Positions 1-10,150 of a stretch of DNA of 64,000 nucleotides are shown in pieces. The DNA is from Cellulomonas persica (GTDB lineage: Bacteria > Actinomycetota > Actinomycetes > Actinomycetales > Cellulomonadaceae), in the NCBI RefSeq assembly GCF_007989825.1, contig NZ_BJUA01000001.1:1-64000 (forward strand), given 5' to 3'. The notes under the pieces are model-generated. The model did not search any database. It was not told where the DNA came from and saw nothing but the letters and a program-made list of their open reading frames with translations. The number at the start of each line of letters is the position of its first letter. Within the stretch, counting starts at the first letter, position 1. Both the position numbers and the translations under genes were made by a program.

Positions 1-1
1 G

Positions 2-29
2 GGCGGCCGCCCCTGCCGGGGCGGCCGCC
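2..29 (-). terminator. Probable intrinsic terminator after infB
   Basis: A perfect 12-bp stem (GGCGGCCGCCCC paired with GGGGCGGCCGCC) closes a 4-nt loop. It lies 43 nt downstream of the infB stop codon and is the likely end of the rimP-nusA-ylxR-infB operon. A T-tract, if present on the minus strand, would lie outside the window, so I cannot confirm it. It may also serve a convergent gene further left. Confidence 0.6.
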
Positions 30-71
30 TGGTAGGCCGTGTGCGCACACCGCACCCGACCACACCGACGA

Positions 72-2900
72 TCAGGAACGCGGCTTCTCGCGCATCTCGA
101 ACGTCTCGATGATGTCCTCGACCTGCAGGTCGTTGTACGACCCGAGACCGATACCGCACTCGTAGCCCTCGCGGACCTCGGTCGCGTCGTCCTTGAACCG
201 CTTGAGCGACTCGATCGTGAGGTTGTCCGCCACGACCTTGCCACCGCGCAGCACGCGCGCCTTGGCGTTGCGTCGGATCTCGCCCGAGCGCACGAGCGAA
301 CCGGCGATGTTGCCGAACTTCGAGGAGCGGAAGATCTCGCGGACCTCGGCGGTGCCGAGCTGCGCCTCCTCGTACTCCGGCTTGAGCATGCCCTTGAGCG
401 CGGCCTCGACGTCGTCGATCGCCTGGTAGATGACCGAGTAGAAGCGCACGTCGACGCCCTCACGGTCGGCCAGCTCCTCGACGCGCTCGGCGAACTTCAC
501 GTTGAAGCCGATGATGATCGCCGAGTCGACGGTCGCGAGGTTGACGTCGTTCTGCGTGATCGCACCGACACCGCGGTGGATGACGCGCAGGTCGACCTCG
601 TCGCCCACGTCGATCTTGAGCAGCGCGTCCTCGAGGGCCTCGACGGCGCCCGAGACGTCACCCTTGATGACGAGGTTGAGCGTCTCGACCTTGCCCTGCG
701 CGAGCGCCTGGGTGAAGTCCTCGAGGCTGATGCGCTTGCGGCGCTTGGCCAGGAGGGCGGCGCGCTCGGCGGCCTCACGCTTCTCGGCGATCTGGCGGGC
801 CGTGCGCTCCTCGGGAGCCACGATCAGCGTGTCACCGGCCGACGGGACGGACGCGAGACCGAGCACCTGGACCGGACGGGACGGGCCCGCCTCGGCGACG
901 GGTGCACCGTGCTCGTCGAACATCGCACGCACGCGGCCGTAGGCCGTGCCCGCGACGATCGCGTCACCGACGTGCAGCGTGCCGGACTGGACCAGCACGG
1001 TCGCGACCGCACCGCGGCCCTTGTCGAGGTTCGCCTCGATCGCGACGCCACGCGCGTCCTTGTCGGGGTTGGCCCGCAGGTCGAGCGCTGCGTCCGCGGT
1101 GAGGAGGACCGCCTCGAGGAGCTGGTCGATGCCCATCCCCTGCTTGGCGGAGACGTCGACGAACATCGTGTCGCCGCCGTACTCCTCGGCCACCAGGTTG
1201 TACTCGGTGAGCTGCTGGCGGATCTTGGCGGGGTTGGCCCCCTCCTTGTCCACCTTGTTGACCGCGACCACGATCGGCACGTTGGCCGCCTGGGCGTGGT
1301 TGAGCGCCTCGATCGTCTGGGGCATCACGCCGTCGTCCGCCGCGACCACGAGGATCGCGATGTCCGTGACCTGCGCACCGCGGGCACGCATGGCGGTGAA
1401 CGCCTCGTGACCGGGGGTGTCGATGAACGTGATGGGACGGTCGACGCCCTCGTGCTGCTTGACGACCTGGTAGGCACCGATGTGCTGGGTGATGCCGCCG
1501 GCCTCGCCCGCGACGACGTCGGTGGAACGGATGGCGTCGAGGAGCTTGGTCTTTCCGTGGTCGACGTGACCCATGACGGTGACGACCGGCGGACGCGGGG
1601 CGAGGTCCTCGTCGGACTCGCCCGCCTCCTCGGCCTCGAGGTCGATGTCGAAGGACCCGAGCAGCTCGCGGTCCTCCTCCTCGGCCGAGACCATCTCGAT
1701 GACGTAGCCGAGCTCGGCCGCGAGGGCGCCGAACGTGTCCTCGTCGAGCGACTGCGTCGCGGTGGCCATCTCACCGAGGTGGAACAGCACCGTGACGAGC
1801 GAGGCCGGGTTGGCGTCGATCTTGTCGGCGAAGTCGTTCAGCGACGAGCCGTGGCGCAGACGCACGACGGTGGTGCCGTTGCCGCGAGGGACCTGCACAC
1901 CGCCGAGCGACGGGGCCTGCATCGCCTCGAACTCCTGGCGCTTGGCCCGCTTCGACTTCCGTCCGCGGACGGGGCGACCACCGGCGCGGCCGAAGGCACC
2001 CTGCGTCGAGCCGCGACCGGCACCGCCGGGACGACCGCCGCCACCGGGACGACCGGCGAAGCCGCCGCCACCACCGGGCGCGGCGCCCCCGCCACCGGGA
2101 CGACCGCCGAAGCCACCACGGCCACCGCCGCCGCCACCACCGGTGCGCGCGGGACGCTCACCGGGACGACCGACGCCGCTCGAGGTGCGACCCGGCATCA
2201 TGCCCGGGTTCGGGCGGGGGCCGCCGGGACGCGGCGCGGGACGGGGACCACCGGGACGGTCGCCGGCACCCGCGGCCGGGGCCGCCTCGGTACGACGCTC
2301 GCCCGGGCGGGGCATGCCCTGCGACGAGGCGAACGGGTTGTTGCCCGGACGGGGACCGCCGGGACGCGGGCCGCCCGAGCGCTCGCCGCCGCCACCGGCG
2401 CGCGGCATGCCCTGCGACGGGGCGAACGGGTTGTTGCCGGGACGTGCGGCCGGGCGCGGCGCGCCAGGGCGTGCGCCACCGGCCGGTGCACCGCCGCGTG
2501 CGGGTGCGCCGGGACGCGGGGCCGACGAGCCGGGAGCCGGCGCCTTCGCCGCGGGTGCGGCGGGCGCGGGGGCCGGTCGGGCCGGAGCCGGGGCGGGGGC
2601 CGCGGGCTGCGCCGGGGCCGTGGCCGCGGGCGCGGTCTGGGCGGGCGCCGGGGCCGGTGCTGCCGCGGCGGGGGCCGGGGCGGGCGCCGGGCGCGCAGGC
2701 GCGGGGCGTGCGGCGGGCTGCGGCGCTGCTGCGCCACCACCCGCGGCGGGGTACTCGTCGCGCAGCTTGCGCACGACGGGCGGCTCGATCGTCGAGGACG
2801 CCGAGCGGACGAACTCACCCATGGCGGTGAGCTTCGTCATGATGGTCTTGCTGTCGACCCCGAGCTCCTTGGCGAGCTCGTAGACGCGAAGCTTGGCCAC
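72..2900 (-). CDS. infB: Translation initiation factor IF-2
   Basis: IF-2 is the GTPase that brings initiator fMet-tRNA to the 30S subunit and promotes subunit joining. The 942-residue product begins with an IF2_N domain ([15 protein letters not shown]). A long Pro/Ala/Gly/Arg-rich low-complexity region follows, at about residues 50-320, containing two copies of an [14 protein letters not shown] motif and RGG-like stretches. The G domain starts near residue 440 with GHVDHGKT and continues with DTPGHE and NKVDK, then domains II, III and the C-terminal fMet-tRNA binding domain. Start is ATG. It is the last gene of the rimP-nusA-ylxR-infB cluster. The disordered N-terminal arm is typical of high-GC actinobacteria; the product is otherwise of normal length. 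Confidence 0.98.
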   Translation of the reverse strand: MAKLRVYELAKELGVDSKTIMTKLTAMGEFVRSASSTIEPPVVRKLRDEYPAAGGGAAAPQPAARPAPARPAPAPAPAAAAPAPAPAQTAPAATAPAQPAAPAPAPARPAPAPAAPAAKAPAPGSSAPRPGAPARGGAPAGGARPGAPRPAARPGNNPFAPSQGMPRAGGGGERSGGPRPGGPRPGNNPFASSQGMPRPGERRTEAAPAAGAGDRPGGPRPAPRPGGPRPNPGMMPGRTSSGVGRPGERPARTGGGGGGGRGGFGGRPGGGGAAPGGGGGFAGRPGGGGRPGGAGRGSTQGAFGRAGGRPVRGRKSKRAKRQEFEAMQAPSLGGVQVPRGNGTTVVRLRHGSSLNDFADKIDANPASLVTVLFHLGEMATATQSLDEDTFGALAAELGYVIEMVSAEEEDRELLGSFDIDLEAEEAGESDEDLAPRPPVVTVMGHVDHGKTKLLDAIRSTDVVAGEAGGITQHIGAYQVVKQHEGVDRPITFIDTPGHEAFTAMRARGAQVTDIAILVVAADDGVMPQTIEALNHAQAANVPIVVAVNKVDKEGANPAKIRQQLTEYNLVAEEYGGDTMFVDVSAKQGMGIDQLLEAVLLTADAALDLRANPDKDARGVAIEANLDKGRGAVATVLVQSGTLHVGDAIVAGTAYGRVRAMFDEHGAPVAEAGPSRPVQVLGLASVPSAGDTLIVAPEERTARQIAEKREAAERAALLAKRRKRISLEDFTQALAQGKVETLNLVIKGDVSGAVEALEDALLKIDVGDEVDLRVIHRGVGAITQNDVNLATVDSAIIIGFNVKFAERVEELADREGVDVRFYSVIYQAIDDVEAALKGMLKPEYEEAQLGTAEVREIFRSSKFGNIAGSLVRSGEIRRNAKARVLRGGKVVADNLTIESLKRFKDDATEVREGYECGIGLGSYNDLQVEDIIETFEMREKPRS

Positions 2901-2943
2901 TTCTCTCCCTGTCTCGGCCCGCCCGGACAGGGTCGGACCGTCG

Positions 2944-2987
2944 TTAGTTCTTGGTGCTCATCGCTGTGCTCATCGCTGGGCACTCAT
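2944..2987 (-). other. Chain of two ATGA-coupled mini-ORFs between ylxR and infB
   Basis: Repeats of a GATGAGCAC-like motif create a chain of overlapping stop-start signals. The ylxR stop overlaps an ATG at 2987 (ATGA) that opens a 5-codon ORF. Its stop overlaps another ATG at 2973 (ATGA) that opens a 9-codon ORF ending in TAA at 2944. infB then starts at 2900. Whether these are translated is unknown; the layout could keep ribosomes on the message between ylxR and infB, or be a chance product of the repeat. Confidence 0.4.
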
Positions 2988-3439
2988 CGGAGCGTGCTCA
3001 TCGGGTCGCCATCGGCTTCCAACCCGCTTCCTTCATCGACGGTCGACATCGGGGGTCCCGGTGTCGTGACATGGTGCTCGAGGTGGTCGTGCACCGCGGA
3101 GACGTCCGGCGGGACCTGCAGTCGCAGGGCCCGGCCGAACGCGCGTCGGCGCGTCGCGAGCTCGAGGCATCCAGGATCGGGGTGCAGCCAGGCACCCCGG
3201 CCCGGCATCGCGCGGTCCACGTCCACGACGAGCACGGGAGCTCCCGTGCCGCCGTCGGCGGCGACCACCCTCAGCAGGGCAGACCTCAGACCGGTGGCTC
3301 GGCACCCCACGCACGTGCGGACCGGCGCACCCGCCGACCGCCTCGTGAGGCGCTCAGGGACGTCCGGGAGCCGCTTGTCAGCATGCGGGGACTGCCGGGC
3401 ATCCGGCCCAGCCGCGGTCAGTCTACCCCTGCGGCTCAC
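2984..3439 (-). CDS. ylxR: YlxR family (DUF448) RNA-binding protein
   Basis: This small basic protein belongs to the YlxR/DUF448 family encoded between nusA and infB in many Gram-positive bacteria. The family fold is thought to bind RNA, and homologues have been linked to RNase P and to transcription control. The core motif PVRTCVGCR lies near residue 39 and is followed by [24 protein letters not shown] and [11 protein letters not shown] chose the GTG whose TGA overlaps the nusA stop (4-nt GTGA overlap), giving 151 residues. The first 35 or so residues are not conserved, and the C-terminal tail after the core is acidic and probably disordered. Confidence 0.85.
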   Translation of the reverse strand: MSRRGRLTAAGPDARQSPHADKRLPDVPERLTRRSAGAPVRTCVGCRATGLRSALLRVVAADGGTGAPVLVVDVDRAMPGRGAWLHPDPGCLELATRRRAFGRALRLQVPPDVSAVHDHLEHHVTTPGPPMSTVDEGSGLEADGDPMSTLR

Positions 3440-4494
3440 CCGGCGTCGTCCGCCGAGGCGCCCGAGCCGGACGCAGGACCGCCGTCGGCGGCGCTCGCAC
3501 CGCCCTCGGCGACGTCGGCGTCGGACCGGATGTCGATGCGCCAGCCGGTCAGCTTCGCGGCCAGACGCGCGTTCTGGCCCTCCTTGCCGATCGCGAGCGA
3601 GAGCTGGTAGTCGGGCACGACGACGCGCGCGGCACGGGCCGCCTCGTCGACGACCGTGACCGAGATCACCCGTGCCGGCGACAACGCGTGGGCCACCATC
3701 TCCGCCGGGTCGTCGGAGTGGTCGACGATGTCGATCTTCTCGCCCCGCAGCTCGGCCATGACGGCACGCACGCGGCCACCCATGGGCCCGATGCACGCAC
3801 CCTTGGCGTTCACGCCGGGCACTGTCGCCCGCACGGCCATCTTCGAGCGGTGGCCCGCCTCGCGCGCGAGCGCGGTGATCTCGACCGTGCCGTCGGCGAC
3901 CTCGGGGACCTCGAGCTCGAACAGCTTGCGCACCAGGCCGGGGTGCGTGCGCGAGAGCGTCACCTGCGGACCGCGCGCTCCGCGCGCGACCTCGAGCACG
4001 TAGCCGCGGATCCGCTCGCCGTGGACGTACGTCTCGGACGGCACCTGCTCGTGCGGCGGCAGCACGGCCTCGGTGCCGCCGACGTCGACGAGCACGACGC
4101 GGGGGTCGGAGCCCTGCTGGATCACGCCGCCGAGGACCTCACCCTCCTTGCCGCGGAACGTGCCGAGCACCTGGTCGTCCTCGGCGTCACGCAGCCGCTG
4201 GACGATCACCTGACGCGCGGTCGCCGTCGCGATCCGGCCGAAGCCGGCGGGCGTGTCGTCGAACTCGGGCGCGGGCGACAGCTCGTGGCCGTCCTCGTCG
4301 ACGGGCGTCGCCTCGCGTGCCCACACCGTGACGTGACCGGTGCGCCGGTCCACCTCGACGCGTGCACGCTGGTGCGCGCCGGGCGTGCGGTGGTAGGCGG
4401 ACAGCAGCGCCTGCTCGATCGCGGAGACCAGAACGTCGAGGCTGATCTCGCGCTCGCGCTCGAGCAGCCGCAGCGCCTGCATGTCGATGTCCAT
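3436..4494 (-). CDS. nusA: Transcription termination/antitermination factor NusA
   Basis: NusA binds RNA polymerase and nascent RNA and tunes pausing, termination and antitermination. The 352-residue protein has the usual bacterial order: N-terminal polymerase-binding domain (starts [12 protein letters not shown]), S1 domain around residues 110-180 ([14 protein letters not shown]), then two KH domains with GxxG loops GPMG (about residue 245) and GKEG (about residue 310). There are no C-terminal acidic repeats, as is usual in actinobacteria; the tail is a short Ala/Gly/Ser/Asp stretch. The ATG overlaps the rimP stop by one base (TGATG) and an AGGAGA sits just upstream, so translation is probably coupled to rimP. 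Confidence 0.97.
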   Translation of the reverse strand: MDIDMQALRLLEREREISLDVLVSAIEQALLSAYHRTPGAHQRARVEVDRRTGHVTVWAREATPVDEDGHELSPAPEFDDTPAGFGRIATATARQVIVQRLRDAEDDQVLGTFRGKEGEVLGGVIQQGSDPRVVLVDVGGTEAVLPPHEQVPSETYVHGERIRGYVLEVARGARGPQVTLSRTHPGLVRKLFELEVPEVADGTVEITALAREAGHRSKMAVRATVPGVNAKGACIGPMGGRVRAVMAELRGEKIDIVDHSDDPAEMVAHALSPARVISVTVVDEAARAARVVVPDYQLSLAIGKEGQNARLAAKLTGWRIDIRSDADVAEGGASAADGGPASGSGASADDAG

Positions 4495-5042
4495 CAGCTC
4501 TCCTGTCCGGCGTCGTCGCCGCCGTCGTCGTCGGGACCCAGCCCCGACATGTCCACCTCGACGCGCGCGTCCGCGACCTCGTCGAGCACGATCGTGACCG
4601 GGGTACCGACGCGCGGCGGCCGCCCCTTGACCCCCGGGGTGACCGGTACGACGACGATCGCGTCGTCCTCGACGCCCGTCAGCCGACCCGCCAGGACCGT
4701 CCCGTCGGTGCGACGCACGCGCACGGCACGCCCGACGGCGCGCACGAAGTGCCGGCGCTCGACGAGAGGGCTGTCGGCGCCGCGCGTCCCGACCTCGAGC
4801 GTGTACTCCCCCGCGACCGGGTCGGACGCGTCGAGGGCGTCGGACACGGCGCGGGTCACGTCGGCGATGCGGTCGAGGTCGAGCTCGCGTTCGTCGTCCT
4901 CGGTCTGCCCCACGAGGACCTCGACGAGCACGCGTCCGCCGGACCGGCGCACGCGCACCTCCTCGAGCACGAGACCCTCGGCGCTGACGACCGGGGTGAG
5001 CACGTCGTTGACCCGCTGCGCGGATGCGGCTGCTGCGACCAT
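4494..5042 (-). CDS. rimP: Ribosome maturation factor RimP
   Basis: RimP assists late maturation of the 30S subunit. The 182-residue product has the N-terminal alpha/beta domain with [23 protein letters not shown] and the conserved dipeptide region [16 protein letters not shown], followed by the SH3-like C-terminal domain ([12 protein letters not shown], then [13 protein letters not shown]). The C-terminus is acidic ([12 protein letters not shown]). Start is ATG, preceded by AAGGAGG at good spacing. It is the first gene of the nusA operon and is divergent from the lipoprotein gene at 5169. Confidence 0.95.
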   Translation of the reverse strand: MVAAAASAQRVNDVLTPVVSAEGLVLEEVRVRRSGGRVLVEVLVGQTEDDERELDLDRIADVTRAVSDALDASDPVAGEYTLEVGTRGADSPLVERRHFVRAVGRAVRVRRTDGTVLAGRLTGVEDDAIVVVPVTPGVKGRPPRVGTPVTIVLDEVADARVEVDMSGLGPDDDGGDDAGQES

Positions 5043-5071
5043 GACCGCCTCCTTCGTGTGCGGGGCCGGAC

Positions 5072-5101
5072 GTGCGACCCACTGGTTGTCGCACCAGGGT
5101 A
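5072..5101 (-). promoter_or_regulatory. Candidate promoter region of the rimP-nusA-infB operon with a dyad
   Basis: The 126-bp gap between divergent rimP and the lipoprotein gene contains a minus-strand TACCCT at 5096-5101, which fits an actinobacterial -10 (TANNNT). Just downstream on the minus strand is a 7-bp inverted repeat, GTGCGAC at 5072-5078 and GTCGCAC at 5088-5094. No good -35 is visible. The dyad could be an operator or an early RNA hairpin. Confidence 0.3.
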
Positions 5102-5168
5102 ACGACTCCGACGGCCCGTGCCGGGCGGTGCCGGGCCGACGCGCCCTCGCGTGGGAGGATCGCCCGCG

Positions 5169-6224
5169 ATGAGCACCACGATCTGCGCTGCCCCCACCCC
5201 CTCGCGCGTGGCGAGGATCACGCGACCGCGCCGCACGGTCCTGGCCGCCGCGCTCGCCGCGGCGGCGCTCGCGCTGTCGGGCTGCGGGCTGCGCCTCGAG
5301 ACGCCGCCGCCCGTCGAGCCCTCCCCCGACGCGCTCGAGCAGGTGCGGGCCCGCACGGTCGGCGACGCGCTAGCGCTGCAGGCCGCAGCGCAGGACGCGC
5401 TCGCGACCACGACGGACGAGGTGGCCGAGCCGCTGCTGAACGACGTCGTGACGTTCTCGGCGCAGCACGTCGCGGCGCTCGGCGGCCGGTACGACTCCGG
5501 CATCGAGCCGGGCACCGACGCCGAGCCCGGTCCCGACGGCGAGCCCACGGCCACGCCGAGCGTCGCGCCCACGGCGGCGGCCGTCACCGCGCAGGACGTC
5601 CTCGCGCTGCTCGGGGACACCACGACGACCGCAGGCACCGACGCCGACAGCACGGCCGACGGCCCGCTCGCGCGGCTCGTCGGAGCGATCGCGGTCTCGC
5701 GCGCCGACCTCACCGACCGGCTCGCGGCCGCGCTCGGCGAGGACTCGTCCGGCCCAGCGCTCCCGGAGGCGGTCGTCGTGCCGCCCGAGGTGGACGTGGC
5801 GGTCGCGGGGCCGCTCGCGCTCGCGCACGACGAGGCGGGTTACGCGCTCGAGGTCGTCGCGGCGCGGGGCCCGGCCGAGACGCGCAAGGCGACCCTCGCC
5901 GCGGCGCGCACGCACCGCGCCGCGGGCGAGTCGTGGGCGAGCGCCGCGGGCGTCGCCGGCACCGAGCAGGACCCACGGCTGGCCCAGTACGGACTGCCCA
6001 CCGACCTCGACCAGGACGGCGCGCTGAACCGGCTCGCCGTCGCCGTGCAGGACGGCATCGCCCGGGCGAGCACCGCCGCGCTCGCCGCCGTCCCCGCGGG
6101 TGCGCGTGACACCTACCTCGACGGCCTGCGGCTCGCGGTGCACGAGGCGCGCACGCTCGGCGCCCCGCCCGCGGCGTTCCCCGGTCTGCCCGAGCAGACC
6201 GAGCCCGCACAGCCGCAGGGCTGA
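5169..6224 (+). CDS. DUF4439 (ferritin-like) lipoprotein
   Basis: This 351-residue predicted lipoprotein has a basic N-terminus, a hydrophobic stretch and the lipobox LSGC at about residues 37-40, so it should be anchored outside the cytoplasmic membrane. The C-terminal 130 residues resemble the DUF4439 ferritin-like domain ([35 protein letters not shown] near the end). The middle is Ala/Asp/Thr-rich. This family commonly sits divergent to rimP in actinobacteria. Its function is unknown; a ferritin fold is a family-level prediction, and I do not see an obvious full set of diiron ligands. Start is an ATG preceded by GGGAGGA. Confidence 0.75.
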   Translation: MSTTICAAPTPSRVARITRPRRTVLAAALAAAALALSGCGLRLETPPPVEPSPDALEQVRARTVGDALALQAAAQDALATTTDEVAEPLLNDVVTFSAQHVAALGGRYDSGIEPGTDAEPGPDGEPTATPSVAPTAAAVTAQDVLALLGDTTTTAGTDADSTADGPLARLVGAIAVSRADLTDRLAAALGEDSSGPALPEAVVVPPEVDVAVAGPLALAHDEAGYALEVVAARGPAETRKATLAAARTHRAAGESWASAAGVAGTEQDPRLAQYGLPTDLDQDGALNRLAVAVQDGIARASTAALAAVPAGARDTYLDGLRLAVHEARTLGAPPAAFPGLPEQTEPAQPQG

Positions 6225-6280
6225 GGCGCTCGCCGCAGCCGAGCCGCTCGCTCCCGCCGACGAGGCGCCGACAGGACGGC

Positions 6281-6327
6281 GAAGGGCTGACCGGGCCGGC
6301 GCTCGGCCGGACCCCGGTCAGCCCTTC
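6281..6327. terminator. Bidirectional terminator between the lipoprotein gene and proS
   Basis: A perfect 15-bp inverted repeat (GAAGGGCTGACCGGG at 6281-6295, complement at 6313-6327) surrounds a GC-rich 17-nt loop that can itself pair. It lies in the 122-bp gap between two convergent genes, so it can terminate both. Confidence 0.8.
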
Positions 6328-6346
6328 GACACGGTCCGTGCGGGCG

Positions 6347-8140
6347 TCAGCCCTCCAGCAGCGCGGTCACCTGAGCGGCGACGAAGTCGACCGCATCGGA
6401 GACCGGCACCTGCGTGCTCTCGCCACCGGCGCGGGGCCGTACCTCGACCACACCGTCCGCCAGGCCACGGCCGACGACCACCACGAGCGGGACGCCGAAC
6501 AGCTCGGCGTCGGCGAACTTCACGCCGGGCGAGACCTTCGGACGGTCGTCGTACAGCACCTCGACGCCGCGCGCCGACAGACCCTGCGCGAGCGCCTCGG
6601 CCGCGTCGAAGACCGCCTGGTCCTTGCCCGTGGCGACCACGTGCACGTGCGCCGGGGCGACGTGCGCGGGCCACGCCAGGCCACGCTCGTCGTGGTGGGC
6701 CTCCGCGAGCGCGGCGAGCACTCGGGTCACGCCGATGCCGTACGAGCCCATCGTGACGACCTGCGCCTTGCCGTTCTGGTCGAGCACCGTCAGGCCGAGC
6801 GCGCTCGCGTACTTGCGTCCGAGCGCGAAGATGTGGCCGATCTCGATGCCGCGCGCGAGCTCGAGCGGACCCGAGCCGTCGGGGGCGGGGTCGCCCGCGC
6901 GGACCTCGGCGGCCTCGACGGTGCCGTCGGCCGTGAAGTCGCGCCCCGCGACGAGGTCGAACACGTGCTTGCCCTGCGCGTTCGCGCCCGTGATCCAGCG
7001 CGTGCCGGGCACGACGCGCGGGTCCAGCAGGTAGCGCACGGCCGTACGCTCCTCGCCGTCGGCGACGGGCACGTTCGGGCCGAGCACCTGCGGGCCGATG
7101 TAGCCGCGCACGAGCTCGGGGTGCGCCGCGAAGTCCGCGTCGCCCGCGGCCTCGACCTCGGCGGGCGTCACCGACGCCTCGAGCCGCTTGAGGTCGACCT
7201 CGCGGTCGCCCGGCAGGCCCACGACGACGAGCTCACGCTCACCCGAGGGGTGCACGAGGGCGAGCACGACGTTCTTGAGCGTGTCGGCGGCGGTCCACGT
7301 ACGGTCGGGGCGCGCGAACCGCTCGTTCGCGAGCGCGACGAGCGAGTCGATCGTCGGCGTGTCCGGCGTGTCCTCGACGTGCGCGGCGGGGGCGTCGTCG
7401 TACCCGATCGCCTCGGGGACCACCGTGGTGACGGCCTCGACGTTGGCCGCGTAGCCGCCGGGCGAGCGCACGAACGTGTCCTCGCCGATCGCGGTGGGCG
7501 TGAGGAACTCCTCGGAGCGCGAACCGCCCATCGCACCGGACGTCGCCGCGACGATCACGTACTCGAGCCCGAGCCGGTCGAAGATCCGCTGGTACGCCGT
7601 GCGCTGCACCTCGTACGAGGCGTCGAGGCCGGCGTCGTCGACGTCGAACGAGTACGCGTCCTTCATGACGAACTCGCGGCCGCGGATCAGGCCGGCGCGC
7701 GGACGCGCCTCGTCGCGGTACTTGGTCTGGATCTGGAACAGGGTCAGGGGCAGGTCCTTGTACGACGAGTACAGGTCCTTGACCAGGAGCGTGAACATCT
7801 CCTCGTGCGTGGGCGCGAGGAGGTAGTCGTTGCTCTTGCGGTCCTTGAGCCGGAAGATGTTCGGCCCGTACTCGGTCCAGCGACCCGTCGCCTCGTACGG
7901 CTCACGCGGCAGCAGGGCCGGGAAGTGCACCTCCTGCGCACCGGCTGCGGCCATCTCCTCACGCACCACGGCCTCGACCTTCGCCAGGACGCGCAGGCCG
8001 AGCGGGAGCCAGGTGTAGATGCCGGGAGCGGCGCGGCGGATGTACCCCGCGCGCACGAGGAGGCGGTGGCTCGCGACCTCGGCGTCGGCGGGGTCCTCAC
8101 GCAGGGTGCGGACGAACAGCGTGGACAGACGCAGGAGCAT
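6347..8140 (-). CDS. proS: Prolyl-tRNA synthetase, bacterial type
   Basis: Class II aminoacyl-tRNA synthetase that charges tRNA-Pro. The 597-residue length and an insertion (editing) domain between motifs 2 and 3 mark the bacterial-type enzyme. Visible signatures are [21 protein letters not shown] near the N-terminus, motif 2 [19 protein letters not shown] at about residue 138, and motif 3 [18 protein letters not shown] followed by the anticodon-binding domain (VVATGKDQ..., [19 protein letters not shown]). It follows ispG and the GNAT gene in the same direction, a conserved actinobacterial order, although the plus-strand glycosylase gene now separates them. Confidence 0.98.
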   Translation of the reverse strand: MLLRLSTLFVRTLREDPADAEVASHRLLVRAGYIRRAAPGIYTWLPLGLRVLAKVEAVVREEMAAAGAQEVHFPALLPREPYEATGRWTEYGPNIFRLKDRKSNDYLLAPTHEEMFTLLVKDLYSSYKDLPLTLFQIQTKYRDEARPRAGLIRGREFVMKDAYSFDVDDAGLDASYEVQRTAYQRIFDRLGLEYVIVAATSGAMGGSRSEEFLTPTAIGEDTFVRSPGGYAANVEAVTTVVPEAIGYDDAPAAHVEDTPDTPTIDSLVALANERFARPDRTWTAADTLKNVVLALVHPSGERELVVVGLPGDREVDLKRLEASVTPAEVEAAGDADFAAHPELVRGYIGPQVLGPNVPVADGEERTAVRYLLDPRVVPGTRWITGANAQGKHVFDLVAGRDFTADGTVEAAEVRAGDPAPDGSGPLELARGIEIGHIFALGRKYASALGLTVLDQNGKAQVVTMGSYGIGVTRVLAALAEAHHDERGLAWPAHVAPAHVHVVATGKDQAVFDAAEALAQGLSARGVEVLYDDRPKVSPGVKFADAELFGVPLVVVVGRGLADGVVEVRPRAGGESTQVPVSDAVDFVAAQVTALLEG

Positions 8141-8264
8141 GGTCGAAGCCTAGTTGTCCGACGAGGGTGCGGCGGACGGCTTGCTCGCGCCCGACGCGCC
8201 GTCGACGCCCCCCGGATCCGCGGCCGACCGGGCCGACCCCGGGACGCGGGCGCCCCGTGTGCGC

Positions 8265-8270
8265 CACGAT
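8265..8270 (+). promoter_or_regulatory. Candidate -10 element for a leaderless glycosylase mRNA
   Basis: CACGAT matches TANNNT at all but one defined position and ends 6 nt before the GTG start at 8277. No Shine-Dalgarno is visible, so transcription may start at the initiation codon itself. Confidence 0.35.
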
Positions 8271-8276
8271 GGTGGC

Positions 8277-9167
8277 GTGCCCGAGCTTCCCGAGGTCGAG
8301 GCGCTCGCCGCGTTCCTGCGCGAGCGCGCGGTCGGCCGTACCGTCGCCGCGGTCGGGGTGGGCGACATCGCCGCGCTCAAGACGTTCCGGCCCGCGCCCG
8401 ACGCCCTCGTCGGCGGGGTGGTCGCGGACGCGACCCGCCACGGCAAGTGGCTCGACCTCATGGTCGCCACCACCACCGGCGAGCCCGTGCACCTCGTGTG
8501 GCACCTCTCGCGCGCCGGCTGGGTGCGCTGGTCCGACCGGCTCGCCACGACGCCCGTGCGGCCGGGCCGCTCGCCGCTCGCGCTGCGTGTGCGGCTCGAC
8601 GACGGCTCGGGGTTCGACCTCACCGAGCAGGGCACCCGCAAGCGGCTCGCCGTGCACGTCGTGACCGACCCGCTCGACGTGCCCCAGATCGCTTCCCTGG
8701 GCGTCGAGCCGTTGTCCCCGGCGTTCACGCGCGACCGGTTCGCCGAGCTCGTGCGCTCGCGCAACCAGCAGATCAAGGGCCTGCTGCGCGGTCAGGACAC
8801 GATCGCGGGGATCGGCAACGCGTACTCCGACGAGATCCTGCACGCCGCGCGCACGTCGCCGTTCGCGCTCACCGGCAAGCTGACCGACGAGCAGGTCGAC
8901 GTGATCTACGAGGCGATCCGCGACGTGCTCGCGCAGGCCGTCGCCGAGGCGTCGGGCAAGCCGGCCGCCGAGCTCAAGGACGCCAAGCGCCGCGGCATGC
9001 GCGTGCACGGACGCACCGGGCAGCCGTGCCCGGGCTGGGACGGCACGCCGTGCGGCGACACCGTGCACGAGGTGTCGTTCGCGGACTCGTCGTTGCAGTA
9101 CTGCCCGACGTGCCAGACGGGCGGCAAGCCGCTCGCCGACCGGCGCCTGTCCAAGCTCCTGCGCTAG
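8277..9167 (+). CDS. Fpg/Nei family DNA glycosylase/AP lyase
   Basis: Base-excision repair enzyme of the formamidopyrimidine/endonuclease VIII family. Starting at this GTG gives PELPEVE immediately after the initiator, placing the catalytic N-terminal Pro2 and Glu3 exactly as the mechanism requires; this decides the start. Further signatures are the H2TH region with QQIKGLLRGQDTIAGIGNAYSDE and a C-terminal zinc-finger-like segment with CPGWDGTPCG and YCPTCQTGG. The first Cys pair is more widely spaced than the CxxC of classical Fpg, as seen in some actinobacterial Fpg-like proteins, so substrate preference (8-oxoG or oxidised pyrimidines) is unclear. 296 residues. It is divergent from proS and convergent with the GNAT gene. 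Confidence 0.9.
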   Translation: MPELPEVEALAAFLRERAVGRTVAAVGVGDIAALKTFRPAPDALVGGVVADATRHGKWLDLMVATTTGEPVHLVWHLSRAGWVRWSDRLATTPVRPGRSPLALRVRLDDGSGFDLTEQGTRKRLAVHVVTDPLDVPQIASLGVEPLSPAFTRDRFAELVRSRNQQIKGLLRGQDTIAGIGNAYSDEILHAARTSPFALTGKLTDEQVDVIYEAIRDVLAQAVAEASGKPAAELKDAKRRGMRVHGRTGQPCPGWDGTPCGDTVHEVSFADSSLQYCPTCQTGGKPLADRRLSKLLR

Positions 9168-9180
9168 ACCCGCCAGGACG

Positions 9181-10080
9181 CTAGAACAGCACTGTCGCGT
9201 ACGAGCCGACCTGCCGGAAGCCGACCGCGCGGTATGCCGCGATGGCGCGCGCGTTGTAGTCGTTCACGTACAGCGACACCACGGGCGCGACCTGCGTGCG
9301 CGCGAGGTCGACGACCGCGGCCATGCCGTGCTCGGACAGGCGCAGACCACGACGGTGCGGCGCGACCCACACGCCCTGGACCTGCGCGACTCCCCCGGCC
9401 ACCGCACCGAGCTCGGCCTTGAACGTCACACGCGGGACGCCGTGCTCGTCGGGGTCCATGCGCACGAACGAGCGCCCCTGCTCGATGAGCGAGCGCACCC
9501 GCGTCTCGTACGGGCCGCGCGGACCGCTGGCCGGCGAGTAGCCGACCTCCTCGGTGAACATCGCGATGCACGCGGGCAGGACGGCGTCGAACTCCTCGAC
9601 GCGCGACCGGCGCACCGCGGGGTCGGCCACACGTGCGGGTGCGTGGTCGATGACCATCGACGGCTGGTCGTGCCGCACCTCGCGCACGCCCGGCCAGACC
9701 GCGCGCAGGCGGTCCCACAGGCCGAGCACGGCCGGGGCGGGCCCGACGATCGACGAGCACCGGCGCCCCTGGCGCGCCGCGGTGGTCGCGAACGCGTCGA
9801 GCGCCGCGCTCACGACCGCGGGGTCGTGCACCGGCACGACGGGGACCATGTTCGCCCCGGCCCAGCACACCGCGACGAGCGCGCCCCCGTGCTGGAAGCC
9901 CCACAGGGCGCCGCCCGTCGCGCTCAGGCGCGTCGCGCGGGCGTGCTCGATCCGCGCGGTCGCGAGGACCGACCCGACCGGGTCGAGCGCGCACACTTCG
10001 AGCGCGGCCCCGAGGTCGACGTCGTCGAGGACGCGCGCCCCGGGTTGCCGGTCGAGCACCGTTGCGCGCCGCGGACCCAT
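9181..10080 (-). CDS. GNAT acetyltransferase with N-terminal DUF4081
   Basis: About 300 residues. The C-terminal half has the GNAT fold signature for acetyl-CoA binding (VQGVWVAPHRRGLRLSEHGM) and the strand-helix YVNDYNARAIAAYRAVGF. The N-terminal half resembles DUF4081, which accompanies this GNAT in actinobacteria. The gene lies 70 bp after ispG, the same neighbour as in many relatives, suggesting co-transcription. Acceptor substrate is unknown. A GTG six codons upstream (10098) is an alternative start; I prefer the ATG at 10080, but neither has a clear ribosome binding site. Confidence 0.8.
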   Translation of the reverse strand: MGPRRATVLDRQPGARVLDDVDLGAALEVCALDPVGSVLATARIEHARATRLSATGGALWGFQHGGALVAVCWAGANMVPVVPVHDPAVVSAALDAFATTAARQGRRCSSIVGPAPAVLGLWDRLRAVWPGVREVRHDQPSMVIDHAPARVADPAVRRSRVEEFDAVLPACIAMFTEEVGYSPASGPRGPYETRVRSLIEQGRSFVRMDPDEHGVPRVTFKAELGAVAGGVAQVQGVWVAPHRRGLRLSEHGMAAVVDLARTQVAPVVSLYVNDYNARAIAAYRAVGFRQVGSYATVLF

Positions 10081-10150
10081 GGGGGGATTGTGCCCCACGG
10101 ACCTGGGCGACGCGTCCCGGACTCGCGTCCGATTTCGGGTGCGGGCCGGG

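Noticed and set aside
39..3659. Very long open frame on the plus strand opposite infB/nusA
   Set aside because: It is the antisense shadow of high-GC genes; its composition (runs of Arg, Asp, Val, Gly) has no family resemblance, whereas the minus strand encodes clear IF-2 and NusA.
6338..9184. Long plus-strand frame covering proS and the glycosylase
   Set aside because: Antisense of proS and an out-of-frame reading of the glycosylase; no conserved motifs.
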